Below, piece by piece: positions 10,143 through 20,901 of a stretch of DNA of 31,737 nt. Positions within the stretch are counted from its first letter, which is position 1, and each line of letters begins with the position of its first letter. The translations under genes and the position numbers were made by a program. The stretch is from NCBI RefSeq assembly GCF_000485595.1, contig NW_014577311.1, positions 329,782-361,518 of the forward strand, written 5' to 3'. This stretch comes from Priapulus caudatus (Eukaryota; Priapulida; Priapulimorpha; Priapulimorphida; Priapulidae). The notes beneath the pieces were generated by a model that worked only from the letters and a program-made list of their open reading frames with translations, made no database searches and was not told where the DNA came from.

Positions 10143-10671
10143 CCATGGTGAAAAATACATTTCGAATGAGAGGGCGCCGTTGAAATGTGACATTACGAGA
10201 TTCGGTCCCCACGTCGTGCCCCTCTCACACCTGGTGCGGCACGGTGGTGGTTCACTGTATGACGCATTATACTCTACACCACTACAACATCCGCAACCAA
10301 AACGCGACATCGTCGCCTGAGCCACGCACGAGCGATCATAAACCAACAAACGATAGTTCTAAAAGTGGCACGAAAACAGCGAAACACAACCCAATACATA
10401 TAAACCGCGCTCGCATATATAATAGCGTCATCGTCTCATAAAACTCGATAGATCAACAACAGCGTGGTGCAATAACACAACAATAATAGTACATGTCTTT
10501 TGATTTGGTTACCGATAAAATATACGTAGAAAACTGGCCGCCCACGCGAACACTGTCTACTATACATGTATGAGTATGCTCTGGTTCCTGCCCGAGCACA
10601 CAGGGCGTGTTCTGGAGGGATGAGACCAGCCCATGCCCGACCAAAGGCAGAACCATCCGTGAACATGCCGC
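10143..10671. other. Complex non-coding sequence (copy A)
   Basis: Unique sequence matched by 22437-22970 in copy B with single-base indels. Short frames differ between the copies. I see no gene or structured RNA. Confidence 0.55.
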
Positions 10672-10855
10672 GGAACCTACCGGCATGCAATAGGCTGTAT
10701 GAACATGCTATGCAACCTTTTGGCACGCAGTAGGCTGTGTGGCCATACTATGCAAACGTTTAGTACACAGCAGACTATATGGCCATGCTGCACAACCTTC
10801 TAGCATGCAATAGGCTGTGTGGCCATGTTATGCAGTCTCGTGGCACACAGTAGGA
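10672..10855. repeat. 41-bp minisatellite, ~4.5 units (copy A)
   Basis: Units read approximately acctt(t)tggcacgcagtagg, then a ctgtgtggccatactatgcaa-like half. They occur four to five times with 10-25% divergence. The counterpart in copy B is about 22971-23155. Confidence 0.75.
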
Positions 10856-11055
10856 GCGGTGTACGGCAGTGGGCCCTACGTCCCGCGTCCAGCAATGCCA
10901 TGGCTCATGGTCGCACCGCGTATAGATGAGCCTTCCTTCTTCGATCCGATGTACATGCATTTATCACACGCGGACGCCTGCCATATAATGCGGTAGCGCG
11001 CGCCTGGTGGCTAGCGTTTGCCTGTTGGTCCATATACGCACTGCGTTTATCAAAT

Positions 11056-11292
11056 TTGCAAAATAGAAATACGTCGACTACTCTGGTTATCATACAAGCA
11101 CCCTTCTTTTGTAGTGGACCTGGCTACTTCACGACATTGTTATCTGGGACAGTTTCGTCTGGTCCTGTCTACAACACATTATATAATATCTATGCAAACT
11201 GCAAGTATGAAAATCGGGGGGTCAGGGCCGACCGCCCTCCAAATACTATCAAAACTATAGTCGGGTCAACTGTATTCAGCTATGGCCAGTGA
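11056..11292 (+). other. Small open frame kept in both copies, unknown
   Basis: A frame read from 11056 to the TGA at 11290-11292 includes the peptide stretch FTTLLSGTVSSGPVYNTLYN. The same peptide and the same stop occur in copy B (frame ending at 23583). A net 3-nt difference in a G/C-rich stretch keeps the frame, where most A/B differences in this block would break one. I recognise no domain. With only two closely related copies, conservation is weak evidence, so this is not called a gene. Confidence 0.15.
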
Positions 11293-11459
11293 CCTGTACA
11301 TAAATTCGTTGCTGCTTGTGAAGCTATCGTACAAAATCTACAACAGCGATGTATCAAGAAATCACAGCAACAGCGGAACAGTATCCGACTCTGTCAGATT
11401 CCATATCTTCTACTCCGACTACTAACAACTAACTCTACCGGCGAATGCGTTTTGCTGAG

Positions 11460-11537
11460 TATATAAGGCAGTCATCACATCATAACCGTAACGAAATATA
11501 TATAATGTGCAAACATTTGGCTGGATATCACAATAAA
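11460..11537 (+). promoter_or_regulatory. TATA box and poly(A) signal 72 bp apart (copy A)
   Basis: TATATAAG at 11460-11467 is followed by AATAAA at 11532-11537. A TATA box with a poly(A) signal so soon after it resembles the U3-R boundary of an LTR, or simply a chance pairing. No TG...CA termini, primer-binding site or polymerase domain was found. The pair is retained in copy B at 23754-23761 and 23828-23833. Confidence 0.3.
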
Positions 11538-11727
11538 GAATACAAAATATAATAATAATTTAGCTGTTGGGCAGTTGGCGGTTTCCAATGTACCGCGCAT
11601 GCCAAACTCAAGTGGTCGTCTGGCGAAATTAAATCGCAATTCCAACTTTTTTTAAATCTTTAAATTAAACATTTATATGGTATTTCATCGGTTCCCGGAT
11701 TATGGGGTTAGCCGCTAGAAACAGTTG

Positions 11728-11741
11728 CCGCTGGAGGGCAG
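11728..11741 (+). promoter_or_regulatory. CTCF-like motif in copy B
   Basis: ccgctggagggcag is identical to the copy A site at 2222-2235. Confidence 0.3.
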
Positions 11742-12007
11742 CACATCTGTAGTGGTGCAAGATTATCCGCGTACCCGGATTAACACCCGGGATACACGAA
11801 GTCTATGGCGACGTATGACAAACTTACCGTACACTCTCTAAAAGTTAACTTTATGAAAGAGGAGCGTCGACAAGAGGTCGCAAAGAAGATTTGATGCAAA
11901 GGTATGAACTATGTTCCAAGAAATACGTTATTTTTATGAGTGATAATGCACAATTTTTGTCAAAATCGGCGTGTGAAATCTCGACAGATGAACGCTCTTA
12001 GAAGCTG

Positions 12008-12205
12008 CTCTCTCTTTCTCTCCCTCTCTCTCTCTCTCTCTGTCGCGCGCGCTCCCTCGCTCGCTCGCTCGCTCTCTATGTCTCTCTCTCTCTCTCTGTG
12101 TCGCGCGCGCTCCCTCGCTCGCTCGTTCTCTATCTCTCTTTCTCTCTCCCCCCTCTCTCTCCCTCTTTCTCTCTCTCTCTTTCACTCTCTCTCTCTCTCT
12201 CTTCC

Positions 12206-12238
<33 letters not shown>

Positions 12239-12258
12239 TCCCTCCCTCCTCTCCCCCC
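12008..12258. repeat. CT-rich array (copy B)
   Basis: Counterpart of 2504-2755, with the same GTCGCGCGCG/CTCGCTCG interruptions and length differences in the CT runs. Confidence 0.9.
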
Positions 12259-12601
12259 CCACCTTACGATCACCCTCACCTTTCATTCTGTTCGGCTCCG
12301 TGTTTGTCGCTGCCGTTTGAAGTTGCAGAACAAACAGGCGCAATTTGGGCGTCATATCGCCGTATGTGCGGGGTAGAGTGGATGCATGCCCCGTTCTGGC
12401 CGGCTGCCCCCCGTCCTCCTGCCGCTCCGTACAGCACAGAGGTGCCGCCGTGAGGGGGGTCGGGCGCTCCTTTCTTAGCCCTATTATCGCTATGCTAATG
12501 TGTCCGCAGTGATTTGTGATGGTAATCAAGCGAAACGCTGGCACGCACGCGCGCGCGAACCGTGTGCTTTTTGCTGCGAATCATGGGGTTCAGGGAGTAT
12601 T

Positions 12602-13070
12602 GTATACGAATGTGTGTACGTGTGCGTACGTGTGCGCGTATGTGTGTGTGTGCGTGCGCGTACGTGTGCGCGTATGGGCACGTACGTATGCGCGCGTGTA
12701 CGCGTATGTGTGGGTGTGCGTGTGTACGCGTGTGTACGTGTGCGTGTGCGTGTACGTATGTGTGTGTGTGCGTGCGCATACGTGTGCGTGTACGTATGTG
12801 TGTGTGTGTGTGCGTGTGCCGCGCACGCGTGTGTGTACGTAGTATGTGTGTGTGTGTGTGTGTGTGTGTGTTGTGTGTGTGTGTGTGTGTGTGGTGTGAG
12901 TGTGTGTGTGTGTGTGTCGTGGCGTGCATGTGCGTGTACGTATGTGTGTGCGTTTGCACGCACGCACGCACGTGCTGGGGTGTCCGCGTGCGTGCGTATG
13001 AACGTACGTGCGTGCGTATGAACGTACGTGCGTGTACATGCACGAACGTGCGTGCGTGAGAGTCCGTGTA
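12602..13070. repeat. GT-rich array (copy B)
   Basis: Counterpart of 3108-3560, including the paired units with 'gcgtgcgtatgaacgtac' near 12990-13030. Confidence 0.9.
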
Positions 13071-13089
13071 CGTACATTTGTCTGCAGAG

Positions 13090-15340
13090 TTGTACATGTG
13101 AGAGTGAAGGGCAATGTTGTTTGTGCAGCGGCGAAGAAGTTAATATATTGTCTACTGCATTAGAAGCAGGAAGAAGAACGAACCAAGACGGAAACTCTGT
13201 GTTTATTGCCTGATCTAATATTGTGCTAGAATGCAAAAGAATGAGCTAGAATGCTAGAATCTAAATATGTTTCAGAATTTGTTATAAAAGTTGTTCCCAA
13301 GCGTTTTCCATGGGCAACGCCGGAGGGCGGAGACCCAAGCTAGAATCTCCACACCTGTCCCACCTGTAGCGCACACTCATCAATAGTAGAAAAAGAAAGA
13401 AGTTCATATACTGCATGCTACATTACAAGCAAGAAGAAAAATTAGCTAAGTCGGAAACTGTGTTTATGCCCGGATTAGAAGCAAAAAGAAGAAAGAACCA
13501 AGTCGAAAGCTGTGTTTATACCCGGATCTAATATATATTGACGGGTTTAGTTTATTGACCTATGTATTTTGTTTAGTTTGTCTATGTAGCGTGTTTTATT
13601 ACTGTATAATCAGTGATAGTCTTTGCCAGCGTATTTCCTTTGTGATTTCTATTGTGCACTCACTTGCACAGCCAGAGAGGCATATTCATAAAAATGTTGC
13701 ATATCCAGAAGCTTTTCTACATAGAATTATAGAATCTTTTGAACTGTGATGGTCAGATTATTGTTCACCCGTTCATGTTTTGTTTCGCTGTTACGACTCT
13801 ATCCGTAGAATTAAGTAAATATATGTGTCCGAATTTGCTCTGCAGGTTGTTCTTAAGCGATTTATCCCCGGGTGGCCAAGCTAGTACGGCATTTACAAGC
13901 AGTATACATAGATATTCAGAATTGTTAAACATCTCTACAATGTCCAACATGTCACTTGTTGAGAGGTGTGATATCATACCTTTCATGTGACTCTAGGAGA
14001 GCAACTACTCAAAAGGTGTGAATGGCTTAGACTAGAAGAAATTAAAATTCTTGTGTGGATGCCACTCAAATGTCATATTTGACATGTATCAAGAGCTAAT
14101 AATACTTGCATGTATATATGTATAATTATTAGACAATTTGAGAGTAGACCAAGGTATAATTTGGTACATTTTTATGCTATCGGCCTCTATGCTATTTGCT
14201 ATTTTGTCAATTTGTGGTCTCATTATTTGCTCTAATGTGGTTATTTCTTGTGGTTTCCGTAGCGTATGTATGCCACTCAAACGTTACGTTTTATATTTAT
14301 AATTTATTATTTAGTAGACACATTGAGTTGATAGCAGACAAAATAGGAATAGGATAGATTTTTAGTGTTGATTATAATTGGGAGTAGACGAAATGGGTGT
14401 AGACTAACTGGGGGTTTTGCTAAAGACGAAATGGGAATTTCGCAATAGACTATTTGTGAGTAGACCAACCGGGCCTAAACCGTGCAAACATGCGTGTAAG
14501 AAGATAGGGAAAGGGAAAGAAACAGACGGATTGAAATAAAGTATAAATATGAAGAAAACGAGATTTCGTGACTGACAACAATAATTGCAAGTTATATGTA
14601 CCATCTATATTTATGTGAAAGCATGATGAAGAGTAATAAGGCCATTCTCCCATTCTCATTTCATCCCATAGCTTGAATAATTTATTACTCAGGAAACCGG
14701 CGCAACAAACTCTGCGTAACTCTCGTTATTGCTTGAATAAAATCTGTTTATTATAGTATTAACAAATTCAGCAAGATGAACGATGAATAACATACAATGG
14801 ACACTTATACATTTTTACAGGTGTGTTCGTAGAACATACAACTGACACGGGTGTACAGCAAGATGGCGGACGACTACCATGACAGTTTATGTGTGCGTTT
14901 ATCTCACAAACAAACCCTACTAAAGCATTACTAGCGCAATGCTTCGTTTTATAGATTTTCTTAGATGATAGGTTTAATTTTGATAGTTTCACTTGCTCGC
15001 GTTAGTTTTCCTCCGAATGCTCACAGTCGATATCGTCCCTACTTCTTATTCCTTCGCCTCCTCCTCTTCCTCCTCCTCATTCTCCCGCACTAGCACGACC
15101 TAGCTCTTCCTCCTTCACCCACGCAGTGGGAGCGAGTGAAATAACACGAGAAAACTCTATGTGAGAGGCTTCTGTTTTATTTCGAACTGTGGCTCGAGAT
15201 TTTGAACAGAGCACGACTCGTTGTTTACACACGTAAACACACGTTACACGCTGCGTGCGAAATGTCAAGATCGACGGGTATATGGCGACTAGTAACACAG
15301 GTTTCCAACATACCTCGTGCTCGAGAGGTGGCAATAGATA
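13090..15340. other. AT-rich spacer without a recognisable gene (copy B)
   Basis: Counterpart of 3600-5860. Frames of 60-90 codons appear here that copy A breaks with indels, and vice versa, so none has conserved coding potential. Confidence 0.6.
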
Positions 15341-15405
15341 GAGAGATAGAGCGAGAGAGATGGCGGGTAAGAGTAAAAGAGAAGGGGGGAAGCGAAAAGG
15401 GGAGC

Positions 15406-15470
<65 letters not shown>

Positions 15471-15602
15471 TGCGCGCGCGTGTGCGTGTGTGTGAGTAAG
15501 AGACAGAGAGGGGGGCTCTGATTTTTAATTCGATTTTGGAGTTTGATTCGGAATGCGAATTTGGATGAAAGAAGTAAAACGCGCGGTGCTCACTCTGTCT
15601 CG

Positions 15603-15690
<88 letters not shown>
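15340..15690. repeat. (GA)n, (CT)n and (AC)n microsatellites (copy B)
   Basis: GA array at 15340-15480, CT at 15602-15651, then AC at 15652-15690. Copy A has a 22-bp unique joiner in place of the AC run. Confidence 0.93.
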
Positions 15691-15692
<2 letters not shown>

Positions 15693-15786
15693 CGCTGAGG
15701 GAGTTTTTGCCGCGAGGCTATCCGGCGCGAATTTACGACGATTAACGTCGGCTATTGCCGTCGATTTTAATTAACGCGTCTTTAAT

Positions 15787-16075
15787 CAAACACAAAACGC
15801 ACGATCCGAGATTCCCGCCGAATATCGTCGCTAGCAACACATGCAAGGAATCGTCAGAAAGCGCCAACGCCCCCCGGACGGCGCATGCGGTCCGCCGCCT
15901 GCACCGGTATTGTTGCCGAAGTCCGGGTAAAATGTAACAGGAGTAACACAGTCATTAACCTGCGCTTTTTTTGGTTCAACAATGCCATACGCACCTGGTG
16001 CCCGCCATATAATATATCACTCAACAATCTACCTGCAACTAACACCGTACATTACGCTACGAGCACACACCTAGT
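15787..16075 (+). repeat. Dispersed repeat family R3 (insertion-borne copy)
   Basis: From caaacacaaaacgcacgat onward the sequence matches 30351-30605 at very roughly 80% by eye. Shared blocks include gccgaa.tatcgtc, caaggaatcg, tcagaaagcgcca, taaaatgt.aacag, gagtaacacagtcatt and gcccgccatat. Both copies are followed by a long CAG/TAG triplet field. The R3 start coincides with the point where copy B departs from copy A. The element is unidentified, with no intact frame here. Confidence 0.7.
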
Positions 16076-16080
16076 ATGAA

Positions 16081-17430
16081 ATATCACACAGCAACACACA
16101 GCCACAAGGAATCAGCAGCAGCCGCAGCACACAGCACGAGATAGCTGTAGTAAACAATGATAGTAGTAGCAGCAGCAACCACACCAGCAGCAGCAACCAA
16201 CCAAGCAAGCACACAAGTATAGTAGACGCAGCACACACCAGCAGGGATATAGTATAAGCTAAGCACACACAGCACAGCACATAATATATTATATATAGTA
16301 TAGATAATCTAGTAGTATACATATAAGTATAGGTATAGAGTAAGTAGAAAGAGATATCTATAAAAGTAGATATAGAGTAGTATAGCATCACAGCAGCAGC
16401 ATAGTATATAGTAATATAGAGAGTATATAAGCACAGCTGCCGCAGCAGCAGCAGCAGCAGCAGAATCCAGCACAGTAACACATAGCAGTACAGCAGCAGT
16501 AGCATACAGTAGCATCCCATAGCAGTACATACAGTCATAGGCAGCAGCAGCCAACAGTACATACACTAACAGCACACACAGCAGTAGCATAGCAGACATA
16601 GCATACAACATACAACAGTAGCAGTAAATAGCATACAAGCACGCCAATAGCAGATAATACGTAAGACAGTAGTAGTAAATAATAGTAAGTCTATAGTAGA
16701 TAACAGAGCAGTACATAAAGCAATCATACAGTACAGTTCACACACACACATTGGTAGTAAATATAGAGATAAGATAGTATATATAGTAAGTAGGAGTAGT
16801 ATATACATAAGCAACCACAGCAGGAAGGAGTATATATAACATAAATAGTATAGATATAGAGTAGTTAGAGTATAGTATAACAGCATACAGAGATATAGTA
16901 GCAGCAGTACAGATATAATAGTAGTTATAGCAGTAGTATATAGAGAAGTATAGTAGTAGTAGCATACCGCAGAGCAGTAATAGTATAGATCTAGTAGAGT
17001 AGTAGTAGAAGTAATATTAGTATCGCAGCATACAAACAGCAAGCAGTAGCACAGCCGCAGCAGTACAAGTAGCAGTAATTAGTATAAGTAGTAGTATAGT
17101 AGTAGGAGTAAGAAGCCAGCCGCAGTACATACAGCAGCAGCAGAGGGAAGTCAGTATAGAAGTATATAGTATATAGTAATGTAGTAAGAGCACGTAGCAT
17201 AGTAGTAGTAGAAGCACAGTACCAGTAGATAACGTAGTATATAGTATTATAAGTAGCTATATAGTATGTAGTATTAGTATATATAGTAGTAGTAGCTAGA
17301 GTAGATTAGTCTGCTACTTGTAGAGCACAGTAGCAGTAGATTAGAGTATTATATAGATATAGAAGTAGTAGTAGTATAGTAGCACAGAGCACAGACGCAA
17401 AGTATAGTACAGCATACAGCAACTAGCACT
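16081..17430. repeat. CAG/TAG/TATA triplet-rich field
   Basis: About 1.35 kb is composed almost only of cag, tag, agtata and cacag words in irregular order. Minus-strand frames read Leu/Tyr/Cys/Ala-rich peptides that look like membrane proteins but merely reflect CTG/CTA/TAC triplets. It resembles 30680-31480. Confidence 0.85.
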
Positions 17431-18020
17431 GACAGAGGGCCGAGCCGCAAACGAAGAAAGCGCGTGCGCGGGGAGGGTGGTACGTGGGAAGGCCCCCCTC
17501 CTCGTTCGCTAACTTCACCTTGAACTAGTTCTGCTGCCGCAATCTAGTCCCGACAGACGCCGGCGAGCGCCAAAGAGTTGAATTCGCGCCCACGCTAACA
17601 GTACCCGCAAAATTCCGATCGCTGTGCGCACGGACTCGTAGCTGGCATATCAACATCCACCCTCACACTTCAGCTGCGCCCCCCTTCATCTAACATACAT
17701 CAATTCTTACATCCCATCTACTGCTTACTCTCTCACTCACTCTGTAACGACACTCTGTAACTGGGGGGTCGGGGCGTGCCTACACACGGTTGTCCTCCCC
17801 GGGAGGGGAGGCGGGCGGGTGGTGCTGGCCCGGCGAGGAGGGGGGTTAACAACGCCCCGCCGGATGAGTCAGACGAGCGAGAGTCATTCGAGAACAGATA
17901 ATGCGTGCTCGTAATCACATCACGCTCAATGACTCGCCCGCGCTGGGTGTATACCGCGGATAGCGACACGAAGTCACGCCGCTAGACCCTGTTAACAGCC
18001 ACACGAAGGAAGCACCAACG
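17431..18020. other. Unique GC-richer sequence inside the copy B insertion
   Basis: Non-repetitive sequence absent from copy A. Short frames only, no recognised domain and no convincing splice-bounded exon. Confidence 0.5.
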
Positions 18021-18211
18021 GGTGCTACACCACAAACGCACGACCCGCGTACCGCACAACAATAACAAAAACGCCCGCACGCACGCATGCCACCATCACA
18101 AACGTAACCACTACACCCGCCACGCACACCGCATCCAACCACACTGGACGCATACCACACGTTCCCGCGGCGCAACCCCGACACGCGCTGCACGCACACA
18201 CCACCACACCA

Positions 18212-18266
<55 letters not shown>

Positions 18267-18545
18267 ACACACACCCACGTACCCCTAGCACCACGCACAC
18301 CGCGACCAACAAGACGCAAATACACCTACCCCGCGCACCGCGGTACACACCGGCACGCAGCACCCACGTGCACATTACGCGCACACACCACGTACACGCA
18401 CACACACGCACCCTACACCCCACATACACAACACAACCCACACCACACCACACACACACACACACACACCACGTAACAGCTCACACCCACGTGAGCACGA
18501 TCACACCCTCGCACACCGCACACGTGCAGACAGTCACCACACGGG
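18021..18545. repeat. (AC)n-rich stretch before the gap
   Basis: CA-rich DNA with a near-perfect (AC)n run at 18217-18265 continues to the N gap. Thr-His and Cys-Val frames are artefacts. Confidence 0.9.
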
Positions 18546-18558
18546 AGAGACAGCGCGA

Positions 18559-18583
18559 NNNNNNNNNNNNNNNNNNNNNNNNN
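18559..18583. other. Assembly gap (25 N)
   Basis: Twenty-five undetermined bases. The sequence resumes with tagatattgcg, exactly the bases that follow ctttaat in copy A at the matching place. The gap edge is therefore also the edge of the B-specific insertion, whose 3' end is not seen. Confidence 1.
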
Positions 18584-18699
18584 TAGATATTGCGTTTCAC
18601 CGCCGCGTGGCACACAAACTCAGTGGCGATCTCCGTGAGTTACGGCCAGCGAGCACCTGCGATCTATCTATCAATCTCATCACACGTGCCATCTATCCA

Positions 18700-18835
18700 G
18701 ACACCCACCCACCATCCATGCATCATTCATCCATCGGCATCCATCCATCCATCCATCCATCCATCCATCCATCCATCTATGAATCCATCCACACCATCCA
18801 TCCAATCCATCCATCCATCTATGAACCCATCTACC
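18700..18835. repeat. (CATC)n microsatellite (copy B)
   Basis: Counterpart of 6406-6545. Confidence 0.92.
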
Positions 18836-18912
18836 AATGCACTCCCACTCTCTCGCTCTCTCCTCTATATATATTTATCCGCTAAACATCAACCTGCGCG
18901 CAAAGTCAGTTC

Positions 18913-19348
18913 CATTTTACCACAGGCACTTGAAGCGCTTTCAATAAAATATAATGGCTAACTAAATACAAAATATATTTACTACAAATTCTTAATGTTT
19001 CTATACTCTCTTTTCACCTATTATTGCGACAGTTTCCTGTAAATTCCGTCCAAATCCTACGTCAACCATATACGGCTGCAGGCGCCATTGCTATAAATAT
19101 ATATATACTAGTACCTTGATAGCTACTATATATATATTAGTGTAAGCGTGCAACAGTCGCGCCGCGAAAGCAATGGCGCCGGCAGCGTATATGGTTGGAC
19201 GTAGGAGTTGACGGAATTTACAGAAACTGTCGGCAATAATACAGGTGAAAGAGAGTATAGAAACATTAAGAATTTGGTAAATAAATAGATTTCGTATTTA
19301 GTTAGCATTATATTTTATTGAAACGCGTCAAGTGCCTGTGCATCTACT
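18913..19348. mobile_element. Foldback MITE (copy B)
   Basis: Same element as 6617-7042: arms at about 18921-19092 and 19169-19340, with the same TA-rich hairpin in the spacer. The flanking repeats have drifted (cattttac against catctact). Copy A therefore preserves the insertion signature and B does not. Confidence 0.82.
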
Positions 19349-19411
19349 CAGCACGCACCGATATCCTGTTTACGTATACTGAGGACGCGTCATGATCGTT
19401 GCCGCAGCGCT

Positions 19412-19439
19412 GGTGACGTGACGGCGTGACGTGACGTCA
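19412..19439. promoter_or_regulatory. Cluster of CRE sites (copy B)
   Basis: The palindromic CRE tgacgtca lies at 19432-19439, preceded by TGACGTG words. An inverted CCAAT (attgg) is at 19459-19463. One of the upstream CRE-like words differs from copy A (gacggcgtg for gacgtcgtg). Confidence 0.4.
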
Positions 19440-19724
19440 CCGATGCGCCGTAGTTTTTATTGGTGTTTCTGGGGCGTTCGCAGCTAATGACTATGATTCT
19501 CGGAAGATGCGTCAGCGCTGTGGCTCGCCGCACACGCTGGCACCGAGTAATGATGCAGGTCACCTCACTCACCAGGAGCGAGCAGCGCCGCGTCCGCCTA
19601 CGCACGCACGCACGCCACGACGCACGCCAGCTATGCGGGAAGGACAAGCGTGGAGGCGTCTTCGTCGCGTGTGTGAATGTATCACGCGCCGCTGTCTCTC
19701 CGTATGCGTTGATGGCGTCCATGT

Positions 19725-20240
19725 ACGTGTGTGTGCACGGAGTGTGTACGTGCGCGTGTCCCACACAGTGTGCGTGCGTGCGTGTGGTGTGTGTGTGTGC
19801 GTGTGTGTGTCTGTGTGGCTGTGTGCGTATTTGTGTGTGGTTTGTAACTGCGGCCTGTTTATGTCGATACGCGTGCTTGTGCGTATACGTGTGGCGTGAT
19901 GTGTGTCTGCGTGTGTGCGTACGTGGTGCGTGCGTGTGTGTGTGCGTGTGCGTGGTGTGTGCGTGTATACGTGTGGCGTGATGTGTGTCTGCGTGTGTGC
20001 GTACGTGTGTGCGTGCGTGTGTGTGTGCGTGTGCGTGGTGTGTGCGTGTATACGTGTGGCGTGATGTGTGTCTGCGTGTGTGGTACGTGTGTGCGTGGTG
20101 TGTGGTGTGTATACGTGTGGCGTGACGTGTGTCTGCGTGTGTGCGTACGTGGTGTGTGTGCGTGTGTGCGTGTGCGTGTATACGTGTGGCGTGACGTGGT
20201 GTCTGCGTGCGTGTCTGCGTTGCTGCGTACGTGTCATTTT
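19725..20240 (+). repeat. GT-rich phased minisatellite (copy B)
   Basis: Counterpart of 7425-7945. Unit markers (atacgtgtggcgtga) are spaced about 82, 82, 61 and 69 bp. Confidence 0.85.
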
Positions 20241-20484
20241 CGCGTGCGTGCGGCGCGGCGTAGGCAGGAGTTGCCACGAACGTTTTCTTCCGGCACAGCC
20301 AGAGCAACAGCCTGTCGCCCGCAACTTCCCCCTCGCCTCCCCCGACACGAAAACATCTGACCTCGCTCTTCATCCGCCTGCAGCTGCTTGAGTATAACAT
20401 ACGGTCGAACGCATGAATGAAAACTCCGCTCTACGTGTGAGCGCAACCACCAGGCAAACGCTCCCACGCAGCCGCGAGAAACAC

Positions 20485-20526
20485 GCGAGAGAGAGGGAGA
20501 AGGAGAGAGAGGAGAGGGAGAGAGAA

Positions 20527-20559
<33 letters not shown>

Positions 20560-20808
20560 GAGAAGGGAGAGAGAGCGGAGGGGAAGGGGGCGGAAATAGC
20601 GTACTCGCAACGCACGTACAACTCACACATGTACAGCTTCTCTTTCTCTCTCGCTCGCTTCATTCTCTCCCCCTCTTTTCCCTCTGCGCTATCTCGCTCT
20701 TCCTCCTTCTCTCTCTCTCCCTCATCTCTCTATCATTTTACTCTCTCTTTCTTGGTCTCTTCCTTTCTATGACGTCTCATATATATTATATATATATATA
20801 TATATATG
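20485..20808. repeat. (GA)n, (CT)n and (TA)n microsatellites (copy B)
   Basis: Counterpart of 8185-8505. Confidence 0.92.
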
Positions 20809-20901
20809 TGGCGTCTGATGCCTATGTTACAGAGTGATACGCGATCGTTACCGTCGCCGTCCTGTGATGCTACCACGATGCCATATAGTAATTATCATCA
20901 G

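Larger units (their letters stand above)
2122..11625 (+). repeat. Large segmental duplication, copy A (~9.5 kb)
   Basis: The segment starts at aattaaatcgcaattccaac and ends near ctcaagtggtcgtctgg. It recurs from 11626 to 23921 in the same orientation and order. Copy A runs through the site where copy B carries a 2.8-kb insertion (around 6287 in A). Landmarks shared by both copies are a CT array, a GT array, an AT-rich spacer, a CATC array, a foldback MITE, a CRE/CCAAT patch, the 20-bp satellite, a 41-bp minisatellite and a TATA/AATAAA tail. I find no protein gene in it. Many A/B differences are single-base indels, as expected of noisy long-read consensus. Confidence 0.93.

Noticed and set aside
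16071-17217. Leu/Tyr/Cys-rich minus frames resembling multi-pass membrane proteins
   Set aside because: They come from CAG/TAG triplet and TATA words and occur in several overlapping frames. Hydrophobicity is a by-product of CTG and TAC codons.
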